From an uncultured Lachnospiraceae bacterium (GTDB lineage Bacteria > Bacillota > Clostridia > Lachnospirales > Lachnospiraceae): a stretch of 48,195 nt of DNA. The stretch lies in the NCBI GenBank assembly GCA_902792005.1, contig CADAXW010000021.1, forward strand, positions 1 through 48,195, read 5' to 3'. A program made the position numbers and the translations under genes. The notes under the pieces were generated by a model that saw nothing but the letters and a program-made list of their open reading frames with translations, ran no database searches and was not told the DNA's origin. Positions 17,896 through 27,359 of this stretch are shown here, one piece after another (position 1 is the first letter of the stretch; each line of letters starts with the position of its first letter).

Positions 17896-17937
17896 ATATG
17901 GATTCGTAAATGCGGAATCTTAAATTTGGAATCGTCG
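17882..17937. repeat. Four imperfect 14-bp tandem units at the uvrB stop
   Basis: Units ATATGGAATCATAA, ATATGGATTCGTAA, ATGCGGAATCTTAA and ATTTGGAATCGTCG run from 17882 to 17937. The first contains the last uvrB codons and its TAA, so the array looks like an expanded copy of the gene's end. It fills most of the uvrB-uvrA spacer. Confidence 0.75.
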
Positions 17938-17962
17938 GATATGAAAGTAAAGGACAGCAATC

Positions 17963-20791
17963 ATGAAGGATATTAAATATATCACGATCCAGGGTGCGAG
18001 AGAGCACAATCTGAAAAATGTGAATGTGAAGATCCCGAGGAATCAGTTCGTGGTATTCACGGGACTTTCCGGTTCGGGTAAATCCTCCCTGGCGTTTGAT
18101 ACCATCTATGCAGAGGGACAGCGGCGCTACGTGGAGTCCCTCTCTTCTTATGCCCGCATGTTTCTGGGGCAGGCGGATAAGCCGGATGTGGACAAGATCG
18201 ACGGCCTCTCACCGGCCATCTCCATTGACCAGAAATCCACCAACCGAAACCCGCGGTCTACCGTGGGAACCGTAACGGAGATCTATGATTATCTGCGTCT
18301 TCTTTTTGCGAGAGTGGGAGTTCCTCATTGCCCGAAATGTGGAAAGACCATTGAACGGCAGACCGTGGATCAGATGGTGGACAGCATCATGACGCTTCCG
18401 GAGAGGACCAAATTCCAGGTGCTTGCTCCTGTGGTCCGCGGACGGAAGGGAACCCATGAGAAGCTGCTGGCAGCGGCGAAGCGCGCAGGCTTTGCCCGTG
18501 TCATCGTGGACGGAAGCCAGTATGATCTGGATGAGGAGATCAAGCTGGATAAGAATATAAAGCATAATATCGATATCATTGTGGACCGCCTTGTGATCAA
18601 GGAGGATATGGAGCTCCGTCTGGCAGGGTCTCTGGAAACGGCACTGAAGCAGTCGGAGGGTCTGGTGAAGATAGACGTGATCGGAGGAGAGATGCTGAAC
18701 TTCTCGGACAGCTTCTCCTGCCCGGACTGCGGGATCTCCATTGATGAGATCGAGCCCAGGTCCTTCTCCTTCAATAATCCCTTCGGGGCCTGTCCGACGT
18801 GTACCGGACTGGGTTTCCGCCAGGAGTTTGATCCGGATCTCATGATCCCGGATAAGACCCGTTCTCTGAATGAAGGAGCCATCGCCGTTCCCGGCTGGAT
18901 GAACAGCGGAGACAAGAAGAGCTTCGGTCATGCCGTGCTGGAGGCGCTTTCTGCCGAGTATGGCTTCTCTCTGGATACACCCTGGAGAGAGCTGTCGGAT
19001 GAGGCAAGAAATGTGGTGCTGGGCGGAACAAAGGGAAACAGGATCAAGATCTATTACGAAGGGCAGCGGTCCAGAAAAAATGTGTACTTCCATCCCTTCG
19101 AGGGACTGCTGAAAAACTGTCAGCAGCGCTACAGGGAAAGCTTTTCCGAAAGTGCGAAGGCAGCCTATGAGGAATTCATGACGCTGATCCCCTGTGAGGA
19201 CTGCGGAGGAAAGAGGCTGAAGCCCTCTTCACTGGCGGTTACCATCGGGGACAAGAATATCTTTGATGTCACGGAGCTGTCCGTGGATAAGCTGCGGGAG
19301 TTCTTTGAGAATACAGAGCTTACGGACCGGCAGAATATGATCGGTGAGCAGATCCTCCGGGAGATCGGGGCACGCCTCCGGTTCATGTCGGATGTGGGGC
19401 TTAATTATCTTACCCTCAGCCGGGCTACATCCACTCTGTCCGGTGGTGAGGCACAGCGGATCCGTCTGGCAACCCAGATCGGTTCCGGTCTGGTGGGTGT
19501 GTCCTATATTCTGGACGAGCCCAGCATCGGCCTGCACCAGCGGGACAACGACAAGCTGATCACCTCACTGAAGAATCTTCGGGATCTGGGAAATACCCTG
19601 ATCGTGGTGGAGCATGACGAGGACACCATGCGTGCGGCGGATTATATCGTCGACGTAGGTCCCGGGGCCGGAGTTCACGGCGGAGAGATCGTGGCCTGCG
19701 GAACGGCTGAGGATATCATGAAATGTAAGGACTCCGTCACCGGAAAGTATCTGTCTCATGAACTGGCCATCGAGGTACCGAAGGAACGGAGAGAAGCCAC
19801 GGGATGGCTTACGATCCGTGGAGCAAAACAGAATAATCTGAAGAATATCGATGTAGAGATCCCCCTTGGGATATTTACCTGTATCACCGGTGTGTCCGGT
19901 TCCGGAAAGAGCTCGCTCATCAATGAGATCCTGAAGAAGAGACTGCTCCGGGATCTGAATCGCGCAAGGGTGAAGCCCGGAAAGCATGATGCCATCGAGG
20001 GCTATGATGTGCTGGACAAGGTGATCGATATCGATCAGTCCCCCATCGGAAGGACACCGAGATCCAATCCTGCCACCTATACCGGTGTGTTTGATCAGAT
20101 CCGTGATCTCTTTGCAGCAACGAGAGATGCCAAGACCTTTGGCTACAGCAAGGGTCGTTTCTCCTTCAATGTGGCCGGCGGCCGTTGCGAAGCGTGTAAG
20201 GGTGATGGTATCATAAAGATCGAAATGCATTTCCTTCCGGACATTTATGTCCCCTGCGAGGTCTGCGGCGGCAAGCGTTACAACCGGGAGACCCTGGAGG
20301 TAAAGTATAAGGGGAAGAACATTTACGAGGTCCTGGATATGACGGTGGACGAGGCCTGCGACTTCTTTGATGCGGTTCCTTCCGTGAAGCGGAAGATGGA
20401 AACCCTTCGGGATGTGGGGCTTGGCTATATCAAGCTGGGACAGCCCTCAACCACTCTGTCCGGCGGAGAGGCACAGCGGATCAAGCTGGCCACCGAGCTC
20501 TCCAGGCGGAGCACGGGGCGGACCATTTATATACTGGATGAGCCCACCACGGGACTACATTTTGCAGATGTACAGAAGCTTCTGGATATTCTGCAGCGGC
20601 TGGCGGAGGGCGGAAATACGGTGGTTGTGATCGAGCATAATCTGGATGTGATCAAGCAGGCGGATTATATCATCGACATGGGCCCCGAGGGCGGTGACGG
20701 CGGAGGAACCGTGGTCGCCACCGGAACGCCGGAGAAAGTGGCGAAGAATAAGAAGTCCTACACCGGCAAATACCTGAAGAAGATGCTGTGA
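17963..20791 (+). CDS. uvrA: Excinuclease ABC subunit A
   Basis: The 942-residue UvrA is the damage-recognition ATPase of nucleotide excision repair, of normal length. It has two ABC modules: Walker [10 protein letters not shown] near the N-terminus and GVSGSGKSS in the second half, with signatures [14 protein letters not shown] and [14 protein letters not shown]. Zinc sites are CPKCGKT (insertion region), CPDC/CPTC and CEACKGDG...[10 protein letters not shown]. Start ATG 17963 follows AAAGGACAGCAATC. It is co-directional with uvrB and probably in the same transcript. No obvious LexA-type operator was seen in the short spacer. Confidence 0.97.
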   Translation: MKDIKYITIQGAREHNLKNVNVKIPRNQFVVFTGLSGSGKSSLAFDTIYAEGQRRYVESLSSYARMFLGQADKPDVDKIDGLSPAISIDQKSTNRNPRSTVGTVTEIYDYLRLLFARVGVPHCPKCGKTIERQTVDQMVDSIMTLPERTKFQVLAPVVRGRKGTHEKLLAAAKRAGFARVIVDGSQYDLDEEIKLDKNIKHNIDIIVDRLVIKEDMELRLAGSLETALKQSEGLVKIDVIGGEMLNFSDSFSCPDCGISIDEIEPRSFSFNNPFGACPTCTGLGFRQEFDPDLMIPDKTRSLNEGAIAVPGWMNSGDKKSFGHAVLEALSAEYGFSLDTPWRELSDEARNVVLGGTKGNRIKIYYEGQRSRKNVYFHPFEGLLKNCQQRYRESFSESAKAAYEEFMTLIPCEDCGGKRLKPSSLAVTIGDKNIFDVTELSVDKLREFFENTELTDRQNMIGEQILREIGARLRFMSDVGLNYLTLSRATSTLSGGEAQRIRLATQIGSGLVGVSYILDEPSIGLHQRDNDKLITSLKNLRDLGNTLIVVEHDEDTMRAADYIVDVGPGAGVHGGEIVACGTAEDIMKCKDSVTGKYLSHELAIEVPKERREATGWLTIRGAKQNNLKNIDVEIPLGIFTCITGVSGSGKSSLINEILKKRLLRDLNRARVKPGKHDAIEGYDVLDKVIDIDQSPIGRTPRSNPATYTGVFDQIRDLFAATRDAKTFGYSKGRFSFNVAGGRCEACKGDGIIKIEMHFLPDIYVPCEVCGGKRYNRETLEVKYKGKNIYEVLDMTVDEACDFFDAVPSVKRKMETLRDVGLGYIKLGQPSTTLSGGEAQRIKLATELSRRSTGRTIYILDEPTTGLHFADVQKLLDILQRLAEGGNTVVVIEHNLDVIKQADYIIDMGPEGGDGGGTVVATGTPEKVAKNKKSYTGKYLKKML

Positions 20792-20860
20792 TCGGCAGCG
20801 GAGAATATGCATGGATCGTATGTCAGGCCGGACTATGTGCCTGGCATCAGGAGGTAAGCT

Positions 20861-23800
20861 GTGACAAAGGGAAAATCTATATTTCGTAATTTTGGTGACA
20901 GCCGTTTTGCGGATATCGGAAAAAGAAGGAATTATTATTTAACCTTCACGGTTATCTTTCTTGTCATGCTCCTGGTTGCCTATGGATGGATCTTTTTCAC
21001 CGGCCGTTCCCTGATCTGGAATACCGACGGGATGGAGCAGCACTATAAGGCGTATTCCTACTGGGGTGAATACTTAAGGAAGTTTATCGGAAATGTGTTC
21101 TCCAACCATTCCCTGTCCTTCCCGGAATGGGATTTTGCGCTGGGTGAGGGAAATGATATTCTGCATACCCTGCAGTTCTATGTGATCGGAGATCCCTTTG
21201 CGGCGCTGTCCGTGGTATGTCCTACGGAATACATGCATTATTTCTATGATTTTATGATCCTGCTCCGTCTGTATCTTGCGGGGATCACCTTCTCGGCCAT
21301 GTGTGCATACGTGGATCCGGAGGGGGATCGCTGGGGAAGACTGACAGGAGCGCTCTGCTACGGTTTTTCTTCCTGGGCAGTGTTTTCTGCGGGGAAGCAT
21401 CCCTTCTTCTTAAACCCCATGGTGTTCTTACCGCTTCTGGTGCTTGGTGCGGAGAAGATCTTCCGGGGAGACAGAAAGCGGACCTTTGTGCTGGCGGTAT
21501 TCCTGTCGGCGCTGGGGAATTTCTATTACTTCTATCAGATCGTGCTTGTGGCAGTGATCTATATCCTTGTAAGACTGATCTACCTGTTCCGGAAGCAGAT
21601 CAAACAGCTGTTCATAAAGCTGCTTTGGATCTTGCTTTCGGCGGTATTCGGCGTGCTGATGGCAGCGGCCATCATCCTGCCCACCCTGCTGGTCTATCTG
21701 GGGGATTCCAGGCAGCAGGCGGGGGTTCCCTTTCAGTGGATCTATGAGTCGTCCTATTATACCAAGCTTCCGGGTCTGCTCTTCGGCGGGCTGGATATCT
21801 CCGGCTGGCTTTGTATCGGAATGGCCGGCATCGCCATCGTTTCTCTGATCCTTCTCCTGATCCGTAAGGGACATGTGTGTCTCAAGATCTATCTTCTGAT
21901 CAGTGCGATCATTATGATAATACCTGCATTTGGACAGATCTTTAACGGGATGTCCTATGTGGCAAACCGCTGGAGCTGGGCCTTCGGCCTTCTTGCGGCA
22001 TTCATCGTGGCGGTGATGTGGAAGGAGCTGATGCAGATCACACAGCGGGAGTACCGGATGGTTCTGGCGGGGCTGATCGTCTGTATGGGCCTGATCCTTT
22101 TCCTGTCCGGTGCCGGAATGAAGGAAGCCTTTATCGGGCTGGCATGTACATTTCTCCTGATGGTGATCCTGCGGCGGTCGAGTGCCGAAGCTGCGGAAAC
22201 TGGCGAAGCTGCGGAGAATGCTGAGGCGGCGAAGAGCGCGAAAGCTGCGGAAAGTGCAGAAGATGCGAATAGTGCAAAACGGGCTAAGAGGAAGATACTT
22301 CCCATCCTCTGTCTTACTGCAGTGAACCTTGTGGTGCCGGTGATCTATTATTATGCGCCCGGCGAGCGGGGAAATGTCTACAATCTGAAGGATACCAGCC
22401 GGCTGGATGATCTTTCGGAAACCGAAGTGATCCGTGCCCAGGCCGAGGCAGATGGAACTGAAACCTTCTATCGGTACTCCGGCGGAAAGAGCTGGAATGT
22501 CCACACCCTGGCGGGGCTTTCGAACCCGGGGTATTACTGGTCCCTGACCAATCCTGCGGTTTCGGATTATATCCGGCAGCTGGGTATGGTGGACAGTGTG
22601 ATATGGAAGAACTGGGGGACTGACAGGAAAACCGGTGTTCTTACCAGCGGAAATGTAAAGTACCTTCTGGTGAATGACACGGATGAGAATGCAGTCGTGC
22701 CCTACGGCTTTAAAGAACTGGCTGTGGAAGATTATAACAAAGAGCTGATCGAAACAGTTCAGGCAGAAACAGCGGAAGAGCTGGGGAAAGAACTGACAGA
22801 AGAGCAGAAGAAGAACATAGAGGATACATTTTCGGATCCATACCGGCTTTACAGAAATCAGTATTTCCTGCCCTTTGGCTATGTTACCTCAAATGTGATC
22901 ACATCGGATCAGTGGGAGGGGCTGAAGCCGGTGGAGAAGCAGGAGGCCATGCTTCAAGGCGTTCTTCTGGGAGAAGATGCCGGTCTTAAGTCTACCTGCA
23001 CGCCGAGCTTTGACAGCAGAAAGCTGGATTATACCTGTGTGGAGAGTTCCACCGGTGTTACCATGAAGGACAATGAATTTGTGGTAACAAAGAAGGGAAG
23101 CTATATCAAGTTTGAAGTGGAGAAGGTGCCGGATGCCGAGATGTATCTGGAGTTTGACAAGCTCCGTTACGAGGGATATCCCCAGAAGGAGCTCTACAAG
23201 GATGACGGGACAAAGGATCCGAAGGACTTCTATACGGAAACTACATGGAAGTATCTGACGTCCAATTCCAAAACCAGACTGAATGAGGATGCGGCGGCTT
23301 ATGGCGGAAATGAGGATTCCAAGGCGTCCATGTCCCTTATGACCTCGGATAAGCATCAGGTGGATGTGAACCTTCTGACACCAAGAGCTAGCAAGTACGA
23401 AGAGATCCCCGTGCATTCGGCTTATCTGGGATATTCCGAGAAGGGGGTAAAGGAGATCAAGATCACATTTTCCGATATCGGAACCTACTCCTTTGACGAT
23501 TTTCGGGTGATGGTGCTTCCCATGGAGCATTACGGTGAGCGCGTGAAGGCGCTGAAGACCTACCCCATGCGGAACGAGACCTTCAGCGAGGATATGGTGG
23601 AGGGCAGCGTTACCGTCCCGAAGGAGGGCGGCGTACTGCGTCTGGCCATTCCCTACGGAGACGGCTGGAAGGCCTATGTGGACGGACAGGAAACCGAGAT
23701 CCTTCATGCGGATATTAAATACATGGCCATTTCACTGACAGGCGGAGATCATGATATCCGTCTGGTTTATCAGACACCCATGCTCCGGACAGGTCTGCTG

Positions 23801-23899
23801 ATCTCAGGGGCATCCATTCTTGTCTTTCTTCTTGGGATCACCGTGGTGCCGCTGGTGGTGCGGAGGGTGAAGAAGAAAGAGGCGAGAGAAGAGGCGTGA
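20861..23899 (+). CDS. YfhO-family membrane protein (paralogue 1)
   Basis: The 1012-residue protein has about 12 hydrophobic helices in the first 480 residues, a large exported domain (about 490-975) and a final helix (GLLISGASILVFLLGITVVPLVV) with a basic tail. The pattern, including WNTDGMEQHYKAYSYWGEYLR and SFPEWDFALGEGNDILHTLQFYVIGDPF, matches YfhO. In Bacillus and Listeria YfhO is the GT-C-like enzyme that adds sugars to lipoteichoic acid. GTG 20861 is chosen for AGGAGG 6 nt upstream. A small hairpin (20820-20847) precedes the ribosome site. Between helices lies a roughly 35-residue Ala/Glu/Lys/Ser repeat (from AEAAETGEAAENAEAA) that paralogue 2 at 30463 lacks. The gene stands alone, without a glycosyltransferase beside it. 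Confidence 0.85.
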   Translation: MTKGKSIFRNFGDSRFADIGKRRNYYLTFTVIFLVMLLVAYGWIFFTGRSLIWNTDGMEQHYKAYSYWGEYLRKFIGNVFSNHSLSFPEWDFALGEGNDILHTLQFYVIGDPFAALSVVCPTEYMHYFYDFMILLRLYLAGITFSAMCAYVDPEGDRWGRLTGALCYGFSSWAVFSAGKHPFFLNPMVFLPLLVLGAEKIFRGDRKRTFVLAVFLSALGNFYYFYQIVLVAVIYILVRLIYLFRKQIKQLFIKLLWILLSAVFGVLMAAAIILPTLLVYLGDSRQQAGVPFQWIYESSYYTKLPGLLFGGLDISGWLCIGMAGIAIVSLILLLIRKGHVCLKIYLLISAIIMIIPAFGQIFNGMSYVANRWSWAFGLLAAFIVAVMWKELMQITQREYRMVLAGLIVCMGLILFLSGAGMKEAFIGLACTFLLMVILRRSSAEAAETGEAAENAEAAKSAKAAESAEDANSAKRAKRKILPILCLTAVNLVVPVIYYYAPGERGNVYNLKDTSRLDDLSETEVIRAQAEADGTETFYRYSGGKSWNVHTLAGLSNPGYYWSLTNPAVSDYIRQLGMVDSVIWKNWGTDRKTGVLTSGNVKYLLVNDTDENAVVPYGFKELAVEDYNKELIETVQAETAEELGKELTEEQKKNIEDTFSDPYRLYRNQYFLPFGYVTSNVITSDQWEGLKPVEKQEAMLQGVLLGEDAGLKSTCTPSFDSRKLDYTCVESSTGVTMKDNEFVVTKKGSYIKFEVEKVPDAEMYLEFDKLRYEGYPQKELYKDDGTKDPKDFYTETTWKYLTSNSKTRLNEDAAAYGGNEDSKASMSLMTSDKHQVDVNLLTPRASKYEEIPVHSAYLGYSEKGVKEIKITFSDIGTYSFDDFRVMVLPMEHYGERVKALKTYPMRNETFSEDMVEGSVTVPKEGGVLRLAIPYGDGWKAYVDGQETEILHADIKYMAISLTGGDHDIRLVYQTPMLRTGLLISGASILVFLLGITVVPLVVRRVKKKEAREEA

Positions 23900-23907
23900 C
23901 ACATTGC

Positions 23908-24049
23908 GTGACAAAGGGGACTGTCCCCATTGTCACGTTTTGCGCGTTAAAATGAGCCATGCACAACCGCCCCGTCACTGCTTTGCGCAAGCTTGCTTGC
24001 ATGCAAGGCAATGACGGGGCGTGACAAGCGGGACTGTCCCCTTTGTCAC
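23908..24049. repeat. Compound palindromic repeat, copy A (expanded centre)
   Basis: The outer hairpins are the usual GTGACAAAGGGGAC...GTCCCCATTGTCAC (23908-23936) and GTGACAAGCGGGAC...GTCCCCTTTGTCAC (24021-24049). The centre is not the normal 16-nt palindrome but about 84 nt holding its own hairpin, GCCCCGTCA (23969-23977) with TGACGGGGC (24012-24020). It lies between convergent genes, and its right edge contains the stop codon of the minus-strand synthetase gene. Confidence 0.85.
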
Positions 24050-25110
24050 GCCTGCTCTTTTTCCCTCAGTCGAAGGATGTGGTTTGCGTGCTGTTCTGCG
24101 CGTTTCGGTGTGGAATCGCCCAGCATGAAGAATACGATGAGCTGGCGGAGATTGTAATCTCCCCGGACTAGCTTTGCACGGCAGATATAGTATAGACCGA
24201 CGATGGAGGATAATTCATCCAGTGCGATGCCGGTCAGTGCCTGTTTTGCGAAGTACAGGGCATCATCCCGATTCTCTCTTACAAAGGTTCTCAGCTCACC
24301 CAGGGTGTGGATGTTGAAGAAGGCCAGATCCTGTAAGTAGGACTCCGGATCGGACTCGATGATCTTTGAGTTGTTGATGGCGGCGATGTCCGCCAGCAGC
24401 CGGTTCATACTCTGGCTCAGCTCCAGATATGCCTTCAGGGATACCAGATCCAGGGGCATGTCGTCTGCCTGATCGACTGCGATCTTCTCCCGCACCTCTG
24501 TTTCATACTGATGGATTGAGTTACGGATCCGGAGGAAGGATTCGTCAGCAATCTCCAGAAGACCTGCCACCCGGGAAAACTCCCGTCGTACATTTCTGGG
24601 GATACTGAACTCTGTTTTATAACCCAGATCGTGCTCGATCTCCGCCCAGGTATGCTGAAGAATGGTCCGGATCTGAATCTCAAACTTAAGGTCGGTCAGT
24701 TCTTCGGGGTAGGTTCCGTTTTTGGGAAGTGAGCAGATATAGTGAAGCGACAGGTATCCAAATGTGGTGGGATCCATCAGCTCGCGCTTGTCGCTGGACA
24801 GGGCAGTATCAACGTCCAGGATCTCCTCGATGAGAGCAGCGCTCTGATCCACCTGGTCCGTAAAATAGCAGATGATACGAATGCCCAGCATATCGTTGAG
24901 ATCATGGAGATTGTGATACTTATCCGGCTTTCTGGAAAGCTTTCCGATGGCGGATTCCGCTCCTTTGATGCGGTGCTCGATCTGCAGGGTTCGAATGCCG
25001 CCGTTCTTCAGGCCATCCCCCAGCAGCTTTACCACGATTTCCTCGAGCTGCCTGTATTTCTCCGACAGGCTGTTATATTCTTCCAGTCTCAGCTGATTGA
25101 TATTGTCCAT
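24046..25110 (-). CDS. RelA/SpoT-domain (p)ppGpp synthetase-like protein
   Basis: A 354-residue protein with the RelA/SpoT synthetase fold and no HD hydrolase, TGS or ACT domain. Synthetase blocks include YHNLHDLNDMLGIRIICYFTDQVD, GYLSLHYICSLP and FEIQIRTILQHTWAEIEHDLGYK, with the EIQIRT Glu and the downstream HxWAxxEHD signature. It would make (p)ppGpp from GTP/GDP and ATP. It is longer than RelP/RelQ-type small synthetases (about 210-230 residues), with an extra helical C-terminal half of unknown role. Start ATG 25110 has AAGGAG about 10 nt upstream; an in-frame ATG at 25146 has none. The stop TGA lies inside repeat copy A. Confidence 0.87.
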   Translation of the reverse strand: MDNINQLRLEEYNSLSEKYRQLEEIVVKLLGDGLKNGGIRTLQIEHRIKGAESAIGKLSRKPDKYHNLHDLNDMLGIRIICYFTDQVDQSAALIEEILDVDTALSSDKRELMDPTTFGYLSLHYICSLPKNGTYPEELTDLKFEIQIRTILQHTWAEIEHDLGYKTEFSIPRNVRREFSRVAGLLEIADESFLRIRNSIHQYETEVREKIAVDQADDMPLDLVSLKAYLELSQSMNRLLADIAAINNSKIIESDPESYLQDLAFFNIHTLGELRTFVRENRDDALYFAKQALTGIALDELSSIVGLYYICRAKLVRGDYNLRQLIVFFMLGDSTPKRAEQHANHILRLREKEQA

Positions 25111-25148
25111 AATCGCTGGTCTCCTTGGTTGCAAATTTATTTTCACCT

Positions 25149-25154
25149 ATTATA
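25149..25154 (-). promoter_or_regulatory. Candidate -10 for the synthetase gene
   Basis: TATAAT on the minus strand at 25149-25154 lies 38 nt upstream of the ATG. The -35 is not convincing. Confidence 0.4.
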
Positions 25155-25179
25155 AATGATGGATGAGAAAAAAACCACC

Positions 25180-25205
25180 CTGAATCATAGTCCTGAATCA
25201 TAGTC
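25180..25205. repeat. Tandem 13-bp duplication
   Basis: CTGAATCATAGTC is repeated exactly, head to tail (25180-25192, 25193-25205), in the divergent spacer between the synthetase gene and the fruK remnant. It could be an operator pair or a slippage product. Confidence 0.85.
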
Positions 25206-25252
25206 AAAAAACTTTTCCTGAAAATCTTTTAGTATCAAAAAAGACTCTGGCA

Positions 25253-25261
25253 TGTTACAAT
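25253..25261 (+). promoter_or_regulatory. Extended -10 promoter upstream of the fruK remnant
   Basis: TGT followed by TACAAT (25256-25261) forms an extended -10, 35 nt upstream of the ATG. The -35 is weak. It probably also drives ptsI. Confidence 0.5.
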
Positions 25262-25296
25262 GAATCAAGGCAGTAAAAGACAGGGGGTGATAGTCC

Positions 25297-25602
25297 ATGG
25301 TCTACACAGTGACGTTTAATCCGTCACTGGATTATATCGTAACGGTGGATGATTTTCGGACGGGGATCACCAACCGTACCACTTCGGAGCTCATGCTTCC
25401 GGGCGGGAAGGGGACACTGGTGAACGGTGTTGGTGCCGGAGATTCCATGGTTGCCGGCTTTCTTGCCGGATGGGCTGCCAGGGAGGATTACGGATACGCG
25501 TTCCGGATGGGACTGGCTGCGGGGAGCGCCAGCGCATTTTCGGAGTATCTTGCAACGAAGGATGAGGTGGCAGCGGTCTGCGCCGCCATCGAGACGAGCT
25601 GA
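25297..25602 (+). pseudogene. fruK: 1-phosphofructokinase (PfkB family), internal in-frame deletion
   Basis: Only 101 residues remain of a protein normally about 300. Residues 1-39 are a typical FruK N-terminus (YTVTFNPSLDYIVTVDDF... ending in the substrate-binding PGGKG). Residues from about 40 are the typical C-terminus (LVNGVGAGDSMVAGFLAG..., with the catalytic GAGD). About 200 residues, including most of the ribokinase fold, are missing, yet the frame is kept, and a good ribosome site (GGGGGTGATAG) and an ATG remain. It cannot be an active kinase. It precedes ptsI, consistent with an original fructose/PTS operon. An assembly collapse or a true deletion are both possible. Confidence 0.85.
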
Positions 25603-25658
25603 CAATAAGGACACACGGCGAAGACTAGCAGTGCCGTACCAAAAGGAGAGGAGAATTT

Positions 25659-27305
25659 ATGGTCGTATACGAAGGAAAAGCTGTATTTGAAGGAGTTGCA
25701 ATTGGAAAACTTTCAGTGTATAAAAAGAACGAAGAAACCGTGAAACGCGAAAAGGTTGACGACGTGGATGCGGAGATCGCCCGCTACGCCGAGGCCCGGG
25801 AGGCAGCCGTCGAGCAGCTGCAGGCACTGTATGAAAAGGCAGTGAAGGAAGTCGGCGAGGCAAGCGCAGAGATCTTTGAAGCACACCAGATGATGGTGGA
25901 GGACGAGGATTTCATCGAGGCGGCCGAGAGTATCATCCAAAGCCAGAGTGTTAACGCGGAATACGCGGTTGCTGAAACCGGTGATAATTTCAAGAAAATG
26001 TTTGAGGAGATGGAGGATGAGTATTTCCGCGGAAGAGCAGCGGATATCAAGGACATCTCCGAGCGGATCATCCGGATCCTGCAGGGCAACGGCAACGCAG
26101 GGATTGAGTCGGATGAGCCGTCCATCATAGTAGCAGATGATCTGGCACCATCGGAAACGGTTCAGATGGATAAGGACAAGATCCTTTCCTTCGTGACCGT
26201 TCACGGTTCTGCCAATTCCCATACATCGATCCTGGCAAAGACCATGAACATTCCGGCGATCATCGGCTGCAGCATCCCGCTGACAGACGAGGTGAACGGA
26301 AAGCAGGCCATCGTGGATGGCTTCGAGGGTAAGGTCTATGTGGATCCGGAGCCGGAGGTTCTGGAGGCAAAGAAGAAGATCCTGGCAGCTGAACTCGAAA
26401 AGAAGGAGCTTCTGGAACAGCTGAAGGGCAAGGAAAATGTAACGCTGGACGGCCAGAAGATCAACCTCTATGCGAACATCGGCAATACCAAGGATCTCGG
26501 CCTGGTACTGAAGAATGATGCCGGCGGGATCGGACTGTTCCGTTCCGAGTTTATCTATCTGGGCTCCGAGGATTATCCCACAGAGGATGAGCAGTTTGCG
26601 ATCTATAAGCAGGTTGCTGAGACACTGGCAGGGAAGAAGGTCATCATCCGTACATTGGATATCGGCGCGGATAAGCAGGCAGACTACTTCAAGCTTCCTG
26701 CGGAAGAGAATCCGGCACTGGGCCTTCGGGCGATCCGTATCTGCCTGACAAGACCGGAGATCTTCAAGACACAGCTTCGGGCGATCCTTCGGGCATCTGC
26801 CTATGGAAAGATCTCCATCATGTTCCCCATGATCATCTCGGTGGATGAGGTCCTGAAGATCAAGGAGATCCTGGCTGAGGTGAAGGCCGAGCTGGACGGA
26901 GAAGGCATCCCCTATGACAAGGAGATCGAAACAGGTATCATGATCGAGACACCGGCGTCTGTCATGATGGCAGAGGAGCTGGCGAAGGAGGTTGACTTCT
27001 TCAGTATCGGTACCAATGACCTGACCCAGTATACGCTGGCCATCGACCGTCAGAATCAGTCTCTGGATGAGTTCTATGATTCACATCATCCGGCGATCCT
27101 GAAGATGCTGAAGATCGTGGTTGACAGTGCACATAAGTACGGCAAATGGGCCGGCATCTGCGGTGAGCTTGGCGCAGATCTGTCTCTGACAAAGGAATTC
27201 CTGGCCATGGGCTTTGATGAGCTCTCCGTATCACCGGGACGGATCCTTCCGCTTCGGAAGATCGTACGTGAAACGGATGTATCCCGCTACAAAGCGGAAA
27301 AGTAA
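25659..27305 (+). CDS. ptsI: Phosphoenolpyruvate-protein phosphotransferase (PTS enzyme I)
   Basis: The 548-residue enzyme I takes phosphate from phosphoenolpyruvate and passes it to HPr, at the head of PTS sugar uptake. The N-terminal HPr-binding and phospho-His domain has the phospho-acceptor H188 in GSANSHTSILAK. The C-terminal PEP-binding barrel has GIGLFRSEFIYL, FRSEF, IRTLDIGADKQ, NPALGLRAIRICL, MIETPASVMMAEELA, FSIGTNDLTQYTLA and GICGELGAD. Length is slightly short of the usual 570-575 but complete. ATG 25659 follows AGGAGAGGAGAATTT. No ptsH or sugar-specific EII is nearby; only the fruK remnant precedes it. Confidence 0.96.
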   Translation: MVVYEGKAVFEGVAIGKLSVYKKNEETVKREKVDDVDAEIARYAEAREAAVEQLQALYEKAVKEVGEASAEIFEAHQMMVEDEDFIEAAESIIQSQSVNAEYAVAETGDNFKKMFEEMEDEYFRGRAADIKDISERIIRILQGNGNAGIESDEPSIIVADDLAPSETVQMDKDKILSFVTVHGSANSHTSILAKTMNIPAIIGCSIPLTDEVNGKQAIVDGFEGKVYVDPEPEVLEAKKKILAAELEKKELLEQLKGKENVTLDGQKINLYANIGNTKDLGLVLKNDAGGIGLFRSEFIYLGSEDYPTEDEQFAIYKQVAETLAGKKVIIRTLDIGADKQADYFKLPAEENPALGLRAIRICLTRPEIFKTQLRAILRASAYGKISIMFPMIISVDEVLKIKEILAEVKAELDGEGIPYDKEIETGIMIETPASVMMAEELAKEVDFFSIGTNDLTQYTLAIDRQNQSLDEFYDSHHPAILKMLKIVVDSAHKYGKWAGICGELGADLSLTKEFLAMGFDELSVSPGRILPLRKIVRETDVSRYKAEK

Positions 27306-27359
27306 AAAAAACCGGGCGCAGCACGCGAGCGGTTAAAAAAGAAAGTTGATAGTTAAGTT

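Noticed and set aside
20861-20872. The GTG start of yfhO-1 (GTGACAAAGGGA) matches the outer arm of the palindromic repeat.
   Set aside because: Only 12 bases match, the pairing arm and centre are absent, and the start codon and AGGAGG site explain it. Probably chance, though a relic cannot be excluded.
27306-27345. Possible terminator after ptsI (AACCG...CGGTT).
   Set aside because: Stem is short and interrupted and the plus strand has A-tracts rather than T-tracts on the 3' side.
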